DNA of 64,000 nucleotides, from the NCBI GenBank assembly GCA_015655975.1, contig DVEP01000044.1:68497-132496 (forward strand), written 5' to 3'. How positions within the stretch are numbered: the first letter of the stretch is position 1; every line of letters begins with the position of its first letter. Below the pieces are notes generated by a model that worked only from the letters and a program-made list of their open reading frames with translations, was not told the DNA's origin and searched no databases. The stretch is from Eubacterium sp. (GTDB taxonomy: Bacteria; Bacillota; Clostridia; Oscillospirales; Acutalibacteraceae). The translations under genes and the position numbers were made by a program. Shown here one piece after another: positions 15,841 to 25,494 of this stretch.

Positions 15841-17934
15841 ATGTCAAAACTTGTTATTGTTGAGTCTCCTGCAAAGGCAAAAAGTATAAAAAATTATTTG
15901 GGCAAAGGCTATGAAGTAGTGGCGTCTAAAGGTCATGTCAGAGATTTGCCGTCTGCAAGACTCAGTGTTGATATAAAAAACAATTTTAAACCCGAATATC
16001 AAATAATTCCGGCAAAAGAAAAGTTAATTAAAGAATTAAAAGAAAAAGTCGAAAAGTCCGACTATGTTTACCTCGCAGGCGACCCCGACCGTGAGGGAGA
16101 GGCTATTTCCTGGCATTTGGCAACAATTCTCGGATTGGATGAAAATGAAAAAAACAGAGTTACTTTCAACGAAATTACAAAAAACGGTATTCAGTCGGGC
16201 ATGGAACACCCGAGAGAAATAGATAAAGACCTTGTAAATGCACAACAGGCAAGAAGAATTTTAGACCGTTTAATAGGTTACAAATTAAGTCCTTTTATTT
16301 CGCAAAAAATCAGGCGTGGTTTGAGCGCGGGCAGAGTGCAAAGCGTAGCGCTCAGGCTTGTAGTTGACAGAGAAGAAGAAATCAGAGCATTTAAACCCGA
16401 AGAATATTGGTCGCTCGACGCAAAATTTACCAACCCGCCCGAAAGAAAAACTTTCTCGGCGTCTTTGTCAGCAAAAAACGGTGATAAAATCAAGGTCGGC
16501 AACAAAGAAGAGTCAGACGCAATTCTTTCAGATTTGGAAAACGCAGAGTACAGCGTTTCTTCCGTAAAGAAAGGAACGAGAAGAAAAAATCCCGCTCCTC
16601 CGTTTACAACATCTACTTTACAGCAAGAGGCTTCAAGAAAACTGAATTTTCAGGCGAAGCGTACTATGAAAGCGGCTCAGGAACTTTACGAGGGTCTTGA
16701 AGTTGAGGGCATAGGTACAGGCGGTCTCATCACATATATGAGAACGGACTCGCTGAGAATTTCCGACGAGGCAAGAGAAGCAGGAAACGAGTATATTAAA
16801 GAGGCGTACGGCGAAAAGTATCTTCCCAAAAAACCGAGAGTGTTCAAGTCAAAGAAAAATATTCAGGACGGACACGAAGCTATAAGACCTACTATGCCGA
16901 ATCTTACACCCGAAAGAGTAAAGGGAAGTTTGACAACCGACCAATATAAAATCTATAAACTCATTTGGGAACGCTTCATCGCTTCACTTATGGAAAACTG
17001 TTTGCAGGAAACAATGAAAGTTGAAATATCTGCAAACGATTACACTTTTTCTGCAACGGGCTATGTAGTTAAGTTCGACGGCTTTACCGTTCTTTACGAA
17101 GAAGGAAAGGACGAGGCAAAGTCTGAGGGCGGAGCATTGCCGTCTATGAAAGTCGGAGATGTTTTAAAGCTCAAAGAATTGACAGGCAATCAGCATTTTA
17201 CTCAACCTCCTGCAAGATACACGGAAGCGTCGCTTACAAAGGCGCTTGAAGAAAACGGCGTGGGCAGACCGAGTACTTATTTAACAATTACCTCAACGAT
17301 AGTTGCAAGAGAGTATGTTGTAAGAGAGGGCAAGCAGTTTGTTCCTACCGAACTCGGAGAAGCGGTAACAAAACTTTTGAAAGAAAGAATGCCTAATATA
17401 GTAAATGTTAAATATACATCGCAAATGGAGTCTGACCTTGACCTCATAGATATGGGCAAAACAAACTATATAGATATGATTAGGCATTACTACGACGATT
17501 TTGAGGCGCCTCTTGAAAAGGCAAAACAGGAAATGCAGGGCGTTAAGATAAAATTGAAAGAAGAAGAAACAGACGAGATTTGTGAAAAATGCGGTCGAAA
17601 TATGGTAATCAAAGTCGGCAGATTCGGAAAATTTCTTGCCTGCCCGGGTTATCCTGAGTGCAAAAACACAAAACCTCTTGTTTTAAAAACAAAAGCAAAG
17701 TGTCCCGTATGCGGTTCGGAAGTCATAGAAAAGAAAACGAAAAAAGGCACTCCTTTTTACGGTTGCTCGAGTTACCCTAATTGTAACTTTATGACTTGGG
17801 ATGTGCCGACAGACGAAAACTGTCCGAAATGCGGTAAATCTCTATTCAAACGCAGAGGCGGTTTGTTAGTGTGCGAAGACGAAAAGTGCGGATACGAAGC
17901 AAAAATTCAAAAAAAATCTAAGAAAAGCGAGTAA
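15841..17934 (+). CDS. topA: DNA topoisomerase I
   Basis: Type IA topoisomerase that relaxes negative supercoils. The 697-residue protein starts with the Toprim domain (VIVESPAKAKSI; GDPDREGEAISWHL, with metal-binding acidic residues). It has the catalytic tyrosine in GLITYMRTDSLRIS (Tyr299). It ends with three C4 zinc-ribbon modules (CEKCGRNM..., CPVCGSEV..., CPKCGKSL...). The ATG at 15841 starts exactly at the conserved MSKLVIVESPAKA, 19 bp after dprA. The full set of domains is present and nothing looks truncated. Confidence 0.97.
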   Translation: MSKLVIVESPAKAKSIKNYLGKGYEVVASKGHVRDLPSARLSVDIKNNFKPEYQIIPAKEKLIKELKEKVEKSDYVYLAGDPDREGEAISWHLATILGLDENEKNRVTFNEITKNGIQSGMEHPREIDKDLVNAQQARRILDRLIGYKLSPFISQKIRRGLSAGRVQSVALRLVVDREEEIRAFKPEEYWSLDAKFTNPPERKTFSASLSAKNGDKIKVGNKEESDAILSDLENAEYSVSSVKKGTRRKNPAPPFTTSTLQQEASRKLNFQAKRTMKAAQELYEGLEVEGIGTGGLITYMRTDSLRISDEAREAGNEYIKEAYGEKYLPKKPRVFKSKKNIQDGHEAIRPTMPNLTPERVKGSLTTDQYKIYKLIWERFIASLMENCLQETMKVEISANDYTFSATGYVVKFDGFTVLYEEGKDEAKSEGGALPSMKVGDVLKLKELTGNQHFTQPPARYTEASLTKALEENGVGRPSTYLTITSTIVAREYVVREGKQFVPTELGEAVTKLLKERMPNIVNVKYTSQMESDLDLIDMGKTNYIDMIRHYYDDFEAPLEKAKQEMQGVKIKLKEEETDEICEKCGRNMVIKVGRFGKFLACPGYPECKNTKPLVLKTKAKCPVCGSEVIEKKTKKGTPFYGCSSYPNCNFMTWDVPTDENCPKCGKSLFKRRGGLLVCEDEKCGYEAKIQKKSKKSE

Positions 17935-17938
17935 TTAA

Positions 17939-19240
17939 ATGAATTTCACAGTCATAGGCGCAGGGCTTGCAGGTGTTGAAAGTGCGTGGCAGATAGCAAA
18001 ATTCGGCTATAATGTTACTTTGATTGAAATGAAACCGAAAAAGTTTTCTCCGGCACATAAAAATGAAAACTTTGCCGAACTTGTTTGTTCAAACTCACTG
18101 AAGGCTATGAGAATTGACAGCGCAGCAGGTTTGCTGAAAGAAGAAATGAGCCGTCTCGGAAGTATCACGGTGGAGTGTGCAAAAAAGTGCAGTGTTGCGG
18201 CAGGCGGCGCGCTTGCCGTTGACCGAAATATATTTTCGCAAATGGTTACGCAGAAAATTAAGTCTTGTGAAAATATAAAAGTTGTAACTGAAGAAGCAAC
18301 AGACTTTTTTGCAGATGAGAACAATATAGTCATTGTCGCAACAGGGCCGTTGACTGACGGAAAAATGAGTGAAAATATAAAAAATGTGACGGGCGGATAT
18401 TTGTCTTTTTATGATGCCGCAGCGCCTATTGTAACGGCTGAGTCTGTAAATATGGATATTGCGTTCGGAGCGTCAAGGTACGGAAAAGGCGGAGAAAACG
18501 ACTATATCAACTGTCCGTTTAATAAGGAAGAGTACGAGAATTTTCACACCGAACTTATAAATGCCGAAAGCGCAAAATTGAGTGAGTTTGATGTTTATGA
18601 GGGATGTATGCCGATAGAGGCGCTTGCCAAACGCGGTAAGGACGCTATCAGATTCGGCCCTATGAAACCTGTCGGTCTTGTAAATCCTGCAACGGGGCAC
18701 AGACCGTGGGCGGCCGTACAGCTTCGCAGAGAAAACTCACAGGGTACAATGTTTAATCTTGTAGGTTTTCAAACGAATTTAAAATTTCCTGAGCAAAAAA
18801 GAGTTTTTTCTATGATTCCGGGTCTTGAAAATGCCGAATTTGTGCGATACGGCGTAATGCACAGAAACTCTTTCATAGACTCTCCCAGACTTTTGAACAG
18901 CGATTTCAGTCTCAAAAGAAATCCGTACTTGTTTTTTGCAGGTCAAATTACAGGCGTTGAGGGATATATGGAGTCGGCATCAAGCGGAATTATGGCAGGT
19001 ATAAATGCCGTGATGAGAGCGAAAGGAAAAGAAAGCGTTGTACTTTCAGAGTACAATATGCTCGGTGCCTTATCGAGATATATAAGTGATGAAACAGTAA
19101 CCAATTTTCAGCCTATGGGTGCCAATTTTGGTATTTTGCCTGCCATAGAGCCGAAAATTCGAGATAAAAAAGAACGATATGCCGCGCTTTCAAACAGAGC
19201 GCTTGAGCATTTGTCCGATTTGGAGATATTAAAAAAATGA
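17939..19240 (+). CDS. trmFO: tRNA (uracil-54-C5)-methyltransferase TrmFO
   Basis: TrmFO makes ribothymidine at position 54 in the T-loop of tRNAs, using methylene-tetrahydrofolate and FADH2. The 433-residue product has the FAD-binding GAGLAGVESAWQIAKFG at the N-terminus. ELVCSNSLKA, INCPFNKEEYE, FEGCMPIEALAKRG-like DVYEGCMPIEALA, and MKPVGLVNPATG follow. FFAGQITGVEGYMESASSG is the late FAD motif. The start is 4 bp after topA. It overlaps plsX by ATGA. Confidence 0.96.
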   Translation: MNFTVIGAGLAGVESAWQIAKFGYNVTLIEMKPKKFSPAHKNENFAELVCSNSLKAMRIDSAAGLLKEEMSRLGSITVECAKKCSVAAGGALAVDRNIFSQMVTQKIKSCENIKVVTEEATDFFADENNIVIVATGPLTDGKMSENIKNVTGGYLSFYDAAAPIVTAESVNMDIAFGASRYGKGGENDYINCPFNKEEYENFHTELINAESAKLSEFDVYEGCMPIEALAKRGKDAIRFGPMKPVGLVNPATGHRPWAAVQLRRENSQGTMFNLVGFQTNLKFPEQKRVFSMIPGLENAEFVRYGVMHRNSFIDSPRLLNSDFSLKRNPYLFFAGQITGVEGYMESASSGIMAGINAVMRAKGKESVVLSEYNMLGALSRYISDETVTNFQPMGANFGILPAIEPKIRDKKERYAALSNRALEHLSDLEILKK

Positions 19241-20244
19241 AAATTATAGTAGATTGTTTCGGCGGCGACAATGCTCCGTCGGAAATACTTAAAGGCAGTG
19301 CGCTTGCCGTTAAAGAACTCGATATAGATATTATTTTGACAGGCGACAGGGAAAAAATTGAAAATTGTGCAAAGGAAAATAATATTTCTTTAGAAAGAAT
19401 GGAAATTGAAGATTGCCCCGATGTCATCACAATGGAAGACGACGCAAAATCTGTATTAAAAGCAAAGAGCAATTCTTCAATGGCAGTAGGCTTCAGACTT
19501 TTAAACGAGGGCAGAGGCGACGCTTTTGTAAGCGCAGGAAATACAGGCGCAATAGCAGTCGGCGCAACTTTGATTACAAAGAGAATAAAAGGCATAATAA
19601 GACCTGCAATAGCGTCTGTTATGCCATCCGTAACAACTCCGTTTGTATTGATGGACTGCGGTGCAAACGCTCAGTGCAGAAGTGAAATGCTTTGTCAGTT
19701 TGCGCTTTTGGGCAGTATATATATGGAAAAAATAATGGGCGTAAAAAATCCTAAAGTTGCACTTGCAAATAACGGAAGTGAGTCAACCAAAGGTACTCCT
19801 TTGCAAATAGAAACATACGAGAAACTGTCAAACGGCAATTTGAATTTTGTAGGAAATATCGAGGGCAGAGCCATTCCTTTCGGCGAAGCCGATGTTGTCG
19901 TAGCAGACGGATTTTCGGGAAACTTGATTTTGAAAACTTATGAGGGTACGGCAAAGGCGCTGATGGGTTCGATAAAAAATATATTCACAAGAAATTTGCG
20001 TTCAAAACTTGCATATCTCGCAATCAAAGACGGCATAGATGACTTGAAAACGCAATTCGACTACAAAGAGTACGGCGGCGCAGTGATGCTTGGTGTTAAA
20101 AAGCCTGTTGTAAAGGCTCACGGAAGCGCAGATGCAAGAACTTTTAAAAATGCAATAAGACAGGCTGTTTTGTTCTTGTCGCACGATTTAATCAATACAA
20201 TAGAAACTCAGTTAAAGGAAGAAGAAAACATTGAAAAATCTTAA
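19237..20244 (+). CDS. plsX: phosphate acyltransferase PlsX
   Basis: PlsX converts acyl-ACP and phosphate to acyl-phosphate, the acyl donor for PlsY in phospholipid synthesis. The 335-residue product begins IIVDCFGGDNAPSEILKG and contains the family motifs AFVSAGNTGAI, FVLMDCGANAQC, and NNGSESTKGTPL. It lies at the membrane surface. The expected acpP gene between plsX and rnc is missing here; plsX overlaps rnc by 14 bp. Confidence 0.95.
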   Translation: MKIIVDCFGGDNAPSEILKGSALAVKELDIDIILTGDREKIENCAKENNISLERMEIEDCPDVITMEDDAKSVLKAKSNSSMAVGFRLLNEGRGDAFVSAGNTGAIAVGATLITKRIKGIIRPAIASVMPSVTTPFVLMDCGANAQCRSEMLCQFALLGSIYMEKIMGVKNPKVALANNGSESTKGTPLQIETYEKLSNGNLNFVGNIEGRAIPFGEADVVVADGFSGNLILKTYEGTAKALMGSIKNIFTRNLRSKLAYLAIKDGIDDLKTQFDYKEYGGAVMLGVKKPVVKAHGSADARTFKNAIRQAVLFLSHDLINTIETQLKEEENIEKS

Positions 20245-20935
20245 ACCTTTTTCAACTTTGGAAAAAACAATAGGATACTCGTTTAAAGATATATCTATTC
20301 TTGAAAATGCAATGAACCATTCGAGTTATGCAAACGAGGCTCGTGAAGAATATTTCAGAAACAATGAAAGAGCGGAGTTTTTGGGCGACGCTGTTTTGGA
20401 ATTTATTTCTTCCGAATACCTTTTTAAAAAGTTTGAGCACGATACAGAGGGAAGTCTGTCGAAAATAAGGGCTTCTCTTGTGTGTGAAAAAAGTCTCTCA
20501 ACTTTTGCAAAGGAAATTGACCTCGGCAGCTATATTTTTTTGGGCAGAGGCGAAGAAGAGCACGGCGGAAGAGAAAGAACTTCCATACTCGAAAACACTT
20601 TTGAGTGTCTTATAGCGGCAATTTTTCTTGACGGCGGTATAGAGCCTGCCAAGAAATTTGTTTTGAAGTTTCTTGACAGACCTCAGAATTTTGAAGCAGA
20701 AAAAAATACTGTAAAAGACGATTATAAAACTCGATTGCAGGAAATAGTTCAGCAAAATCCGGGCGACCATGTTCGATATTCTCATATCAGCGCAGAGGGA
20801 CCTGCACACAATCCTGTTTTCAGTTGTGTTGTAATGCTTGAGTCAAATGTTATCGGTTCGGGTAAAGGTCATTCAAAAAAAGAAGCAGAGCAAAACGCCG
20901 CTAAAGACGCGCTCACTTTAATGGGTGTAATATGA
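20231..20935 (+). CDS. rnc: ribonuclease III
   Basis: RNase III cuts double-stranded RNA in rRNA processing and mRNA turnover. The 234-residue product has the catalytic signature NNERAEFLGDAVLEFISSEYLF with acidic metal ligands, a second acidic site in SILENTFECLIAAIFLDGG, and a C-terminal dsRNA-binding domain (DYKTRLQEIVQQNPGD, then KGHSKKEAEQNAAKDAL). The start is TTG 20231, with AAAGGA upstream inside plsX. The stop overlaps the next ATG (ATGA). Confidence 0.96.
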   Translation: MKNLKPFSTLEKTIGYSFKDISILENAMNHSSYANEAREEYFRNNERAEFLGDAVLEFISSEYLFKKFEHDTEGSLSKIRASLVCEKSLSTFAKEIDLGSYIFLGRGEEEHGGRERTSILENTFECLIAAIFLDGGIEPAKKFVLKFLDRPQNFEAEKNTVKDDYKTRLQEIVQQNPGDHVRYSHISAEGPAHNPVFSCVVMLESNVIGSGKGHSKKEAEQNAAKDALTLMGVI

Positions 20936-21921
20936 AAAAAGGAAATATAAGCGTTTTTGTTCCGCATCTCGGCTGTCCGTCAGACTGTTCTTTTTGCAAT
21001 CAAAAAACTATTACGGGACAGTGTTGTCAGCCTACGGGTGAAGATGTAAAAAACGCAGTCGAAACTGCATTGAAATACAACGACTTTGAGTATGAAATTG
21101 CATTTTTCGGCGGTAGTTTTACAGCGATAAAAAGAGCATATATGATTGAACTTTTAAGTTCTGCTTATGAGTATGTAAAGCGTGGTAAAGTCAGCGGTAT
21201 AAGAGTTTCTACACGACCTGACGCCATAGATGAAGAAATTTTGAAAATTCTTTCAGACTACGGTGTTACAAGTATAGAACTCGGCGCTCAAAGTATGGTT
21301 GAAAGCGTTCTTGAATTAAATAAAAGAGGACATTCTGTGCAATCGGTTATTGACGCGTCTAGACTGATAAAAGATGCGGGTTTTTCACTCGGTTTGCAAA
21401 TGATGACGGGTCTTTACGGCGACAATGACGACGGAGCGCTTTATACGGCGGGTGAGTTTATTAAACTTAAACCCGATACTGTCAGAATTTATCCCACTGT
21501 CATATTGAAAGGTACTTTGCTTGAAAAATATTTGAGTGAAGGAATATATAAAGGACAAAGTGTTGACGAAGCAGTGAATATTTGCGCAAAACTTGTGCCG
21601 ATGTTTGAAAAAAACGGTATCAAAGTCATTCGTGTGGGACTTCACGCAAGCGAAGATGTAAAAAACAGTATGGCAGGCGGTGCGTACCACGAAGCAATGG
21701 GCGAACTTGTTGCAAGTAAAATTCTGTACAATAAAATAAATGAATTAGAAAAAGGCAAATATACTGTCTATGTAAATAACAAAACTTTTCCTAAACTAAT
21801 AGGTCAAAAGCGTTCAAATATCAGTTTGTTGAATTCAAACGGCTATGAATTGAAAATTATCCGTGATGAAACGGTTAAAGATAATGATTTGAGGTTTAAT
21901 AATGGTTTTAAAAACTCTTGA
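20932..21921 (+). CDS. radical SAM protein, Elp3/YhcC-like
   Basis: A radical-SAM enzyme with the [4Fe-4S] ligands Cys15, Cys19 and Cys22 in HLGCPSDCSFC, followed by FFGGSFTAI and the GIRVSTRPDAIDEEIL strand typical of the elongator-protein-3-like group. SIELGAQSM and GLQMMTGLYGD complete the barrel. The 329-residue length is normal for these proteins. Members next to rnc and smc are conserved in Clostridia, but their reaction is not established. It overlaps rnc by 4 bp and smc by 20 bp. Confidence 0.85.
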   Translation: MKKGNISVFVPHLGCPSDCSFCNQKTITGQCCQPTGEDVKNAVETALKYNDFEYEIAFFGGSFTAIKRAYMIELLSSAYEYVKRGKVSGIRVSTRPDAIDEEILKILSDYGVTSIELGAQSMVESVLELNKRGHSVQSVIDASRLIKDAGFSLGLQMMTGLYGDNDDGALYTAGEFIKLKPDTVRIYPTVILKGTLLEKYLSEGIYKGQSVDEAVNICAKLVPMFEKNGIKVIRVGLHASEDVKNSMAGGAYHEAMGELVASKILYNKINELEKGKYTVYVNNKTFPKLIGQKRSNISLLNSNGYELKIIRDETVKDNDLRFNNGFKNS

Positions 21922-24900
21922 AATGCAGGGATTTAAGTCTTTCCCCGACAAAACTGAATTATCTTTCGGCAAGGGAATTACCGCCGTTGTCGGTCCTAAC
22001 GGTTCGGGAAAAAGTAATATTTCCGACGCTGTTCGTTGGGTGCTCGGCGAAACAAGTACAAAAAGTTTGCGCGGTTCTAAAATGGAAGATGTCATTTTCG
22101 GCGGTACGGAAAAAAGAAAATCGCAGGGCTTTGCTCAGGTTGTACTGACGCTTGACAATTCCGACGGAACACTCAAGGACAGGGGCGAAACAGTTACCGT
22201 ATCGAGAAGATATTACAGAAGCGGTGAAAGTGAATACAAAATAGATTCCGAGCAGGTTAGACGAAAAGATATTAAAGAACTGTTTATGGATACAGGTCTC
22301 GGGTCAAACGGATATTCTTCTGTCGGACAGGGCAGAATTGCTTCTATTATCGAATCAAAAGGCGACGGAAGACGAGAACTTTTTGAAGAAGCGGCGGGTA
22401 TTTCCCGTTTCAGACATAAAAGAACGGACGCGCAAAGAAGACTTGAACAGGCACAGGAAAATCTTGTCAGACTTCTCGATATACTTAATGAACTTGAACT
22501 CAGAGTAGGCCCTCTAAAAAAACAAAGCGAAAAGGCGAATGAGTTTTTAAAATACGCAGCAGAGAAAAAAGAACTTGAAATAGGTCTCTGGCTTGAAAAA
22601 ATAGGAAAATTCACAGGCGATTTGCGTGAACTTGAACATAAAATAGACGCTGCAAATGTTTCTTATGAACTTTGCGAAAAAGAAATAGGCGAAATTGAAG
22701 ATAGTATTGAAAATGTTGTTGCACAGGTTGCAGAGATAAATGTTCAAATTGAGGAAACAAGAGAAAGCGTTTCAAATTTTGAGTCGGAAATTTTAAAAAC
22801 GCAGTCGGAGATTTCTGTTGCAAATGAGCAAATCAAACACAACGACGATACAATTTCAAGGCTCAAGGCAGACATTGAGGCGGTCGGCGGAGATAAAACC
22901 GCAATCGAGAAGCAGATAGAAGAAAAAGAAAAGACAATGAAAGAGTGTCAAATTGCTTCTGAAGAAAAAAAAGAAGAACTTTTAAACACGACAAAAATGC
23001 TTGAAAATCTTTCATCAAAAGGCGAAGAAAATTCAAAAAAATCGGCTGGAATAAGCAAGGTCATTTCCGAACTTACAATGCAGTTTTCACAGGCGAATAT
23101 TGAACTTTCATCTGCAAACTCGTCTGCAAATGAGATAGAAAACAGAATGAACGGAATTGACGAAAATATCGAGCAGTTAAATTCCGAACTTAATGTTGTA
23201 GAAAAATTAAAAGAAGAACAAAATCAAAATATCAGTTTTTTAAATGAAAAAATTAACGAGTTCACAAACTCAATGCAGGGTTATAAACTTCGTCTTGACT
23301 CGAAAACAAAAAGAGTTCAGGAACTGAGAACGGAGTGCGAAAACAAATCTCGTTTGCTGTCTGCCAAAGAGTCAAAAGTCAAAATGCTTCTTGACCTTGA
23401 AAAAAATATGGACGGTTATTCGGGTGCCGTAAAATCTGTCATAAACCGTGCATCTCATGGCGGTTTGTCGGGAATTCACGGCGCAGTTTCTCAACTTATA
23501 ACGGTTGACGATGAGTATTCAACGGCAATCGAAGTTGCATTGGGCGCCTCTATGCAAAACATTGTTACGGATACAGAGGCGGACGCAAAAAGAGCTATCT
23601 ACTATCTAAAACAGAATAAACTCGGCAGAGCAACATTTTTGCCTATTTCGGCTGTTAAAAGCAGAGTTTTAGACGAACGAAATCTTGATGACAACTTGGG
23701 TTTTGTTGCCGTTGCGTCAGATATTGTCGAGTGTGAAAACAAGTATAAAACAATCATTTCTAGTTTGCTCGGCAGGTGCGTCATTGCCGAAGATATGGAC
23801 AGTGCAATCGGCATTTCAAAGATATATAATAACAGATTTAAAATCGTAACTCTTGACGGTCAGGTTATTAACCCGGGAGGTTCAATGAGCGGCGGTTCCA
23901 GAGCAAAAAACGCAGGCATTCTTTCAAGAGCAAACCTTATCGAAACTGAAAAAGAGGAAGCCGAAAAAATACGAAAATCTCTTTCTGAACTCAACGAAAA
24001 ATTGAACAGTTCGGTCAAAGAAATGAATTTTGCGTCGGCAGAAGTTCAGGGCGCAGAGGCAGAACTCAGAACGGCAAACGAAGATTTAATCAGGGCTAAA
24101 GGCGAACTGAAAATAATAGAAGAAAGACTGTCTTCCGTAAAAGACAGCGTAAATTCTTTGTTAACTGAAAAAAACACTTCTGAGGAAAGAATAAAAGAGT
24201 TTAAAGACAAATCGCAAAAGGCTCGGCAAAATGCAGATTTAATCGCAGAAAAAATCAGCGAGAACGAAAAGCAACTTGAGATACTTAACTCAAACAGCAG
24301 AGATTACATCGAAAAAAGAGATGATTTAAGAAATAAGAGCGAACAGATTAACCTTGAAATAATTTCTTTTGCAAAAGACTTTGAAAGCGCAAAATTGTCG
24401 GCAGAAGAACTGAAACAGAGAATTTTAACTCAAAACAGTAAAGTTGTTTCTGTTGAGACGGAAATTAAACAGGTCGAAAGCAGTTCCGAAGCAGTACGGC
24501 AAAGAATTGCAGAATTGTCTTTAAAAGTTGAAAGGTTGAAAAACAGTTCTGCTCAAAGTGAAAACGATGTCAAAGAACTTGTTGAAAAACGAAACACGGC
24601 AGAAAAGAAGTCAAACGATTTGAGAACTTTTGAAAAGGCGAAAAACGATGAAAGAAGCCGATTGAATTCCGAACTTGTGCGTCTTGATGAAAGAAAAATC
24701 GCAATGCGCAAAGAGTATGAAGATTTGAAAACAAAACTCTACGACGAGTACGAACTCACAACAAGGCAGGCGCAGGAAATTGCCGTTGAAATTGAAGATG
24801 TGCAGGCTGCAAACAGAAGACTGCACGAATTGAAGTCGGCAATAAAGTCGCTCGGCAATGTAAATGTCGGCGCTATTGAGGAGTACAAAGAGGTATCGGA

Positions 24901-25474
24901 AAGGTACGAGTTTTTAAAAGAGCAGGTTGACGATGTTGAGAAATCTAAGTCGGAACTTTTGAAAATCATAGACGATTTGACTTCCTCTATGAGTGAACAG
25001 TTTATGAGCAGTTTCAAAAAGGTAAACGAACAGTTTAAGATTTGTTTTGTAGATTTCTTCGGCGGCGGCAAAGGCGAACTGTCGCTTGAAGATGAAAGCG
25101 ATTGCCTTGAAAGCGCTATAGAAATTAAAATTCAGCCGCCCGGTAAAAGCGTTCAGAATATAGACCTGTTTTCCGGAGGCGAAAAAAGTTTGGCTGCGCT
25201 TGCGCTTCTTTTTGCATTGCTTAAAGTTAACCCTGCGCCGTTTTGTATCTACGACGAGGTAGAGGCTGCGCTTGACGATGTCAATGTTGAAAGATTTGCT
25301 AAATATATGCGAAAAATGACTGACAATACACAGTTTATAGCCATTACCCACAGGCGCGGTACTATGGAAGAAGCAGATGTCCTTTATGGTGTTACAATGC
25401 AGGAAAAAGGCGTTTCAAAGCTGCTTGAACTTCAAAGTGCCGAACTTGCTTCAAAAATGGGACTTGACGCATAA
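21902..25474 (+). CDS. smc: chromosome segregation protein SMC
   Basis: SMC dimers extrude and organise chromosomal DNA. The 1190-residue product has the N-terminal head with GPNGSGKSN (residues 31-39) and a first long coiled coil. A hinge follows around GGLSGIHGAVSQLITVDDEYSTAIEVALGA and INPGGSMSGGS, then a second coiled coil. The C-terminal head has DLFSGGEKSLAALALLFALL and Walker B PFCIYDEVEAALDD. The length is typical. It is followed 20 bp later by ftsY, the usual Firmicutes pairing. Confidence 0.98.
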   Translation: MVLKTLEMQGFKSFPDKTELSFGKGITAVVGPNGSGKSNISDAVRWVLGETSTKSLRGSKMEDVIFGGTEKRKSQGFAQVVLTLDNSDGTLKDRGETVTVSRRYYRSGESEYKIDSEQVRRKDIKELFMDTGLGSNGYSSVGQGRIASIIESKGDGRRELFEEAAGISRFRHKRTDAQRRLEQAQENLVRLLDILNELELRVGPLKKQSEKANEFLKYAAEKKELEIGLWLEKIGKFTGDLRELEHKIDAANVSYELCEKEIGEIEDSIENVVAQVAEINVQIEETRESVSNFESEILKTQSEISVANEQIKHNDDTISRLKADIEAVGGDKTAIEKQIEEKEKTMKECQIASEEKKEELLNTTKMLENLSSKGEENSKKSAGISKVISELTMQFSQANIELSSANSSANEIENRMNGIDENIEQLNSELNVVEKLKEEQNQNISFLNEKINEFTNSMQGYKLRLDSKTKRVQELRTECENKSRLLSAKESKVKMLLDLEKNMDGYSGAVKSVINRASHGGLSGIHGAVSQLITVDDEYSTAIEVALGASMQNIVTDTEADAKRAIYYLKQNKLGRATFLPISAVKSRVLDERNLDDNLGFVAVASDIVECENKYKTIISSLLGRCVIAEDMDSAIGISKIYNNRFKIVTLDGQVINPGGSMSGGSRAKNAGILSRANLIETEKEEAEKIRKSLSELNEKLNSSVKEMNFASAEVQGAEAELRTANEDLIRAKGELKIIEERLSSVKDSVNSLLTEKNTSEERIKEFKDKSQKARQNADLIAEKISENEKQLEILNSNSRDYIEKRDDLRNKSEQINLEIISFAKDFESAKLSAEELKQRILTQNSKVVSVETEIKQVESSSEAVRQRIAELSLKVERLKNSSAQSENDVKELVEKRNTAEKKSNDLRTFEKAKNDERSRLNSELVRLDERKIAMRKEYEDLKTKLYDEYELTTRQAQEIAVEIEDVQAANRRLHELKSAIKSLGNVNVGAIEEYKEVSERYEFLKEQVDDVEKSKSELLKIIDDLTSSMSEQFMSSFKKVNEQFKICFVDFFGGGKGELSLEDESDCLESAIEIKIQPPGKSVQNIDLFSGGEKSLAALALLFALLKVNPAPFCIYDEVEAALDDVNVERFAKYMRKMTDNTQFIAITHRRGTMEEADVLYGVTMQEKGVSKLLELQSAELASKMGLDA

Positions 25475-25494
25475 AAAAATTAACGGAGGTTGCT

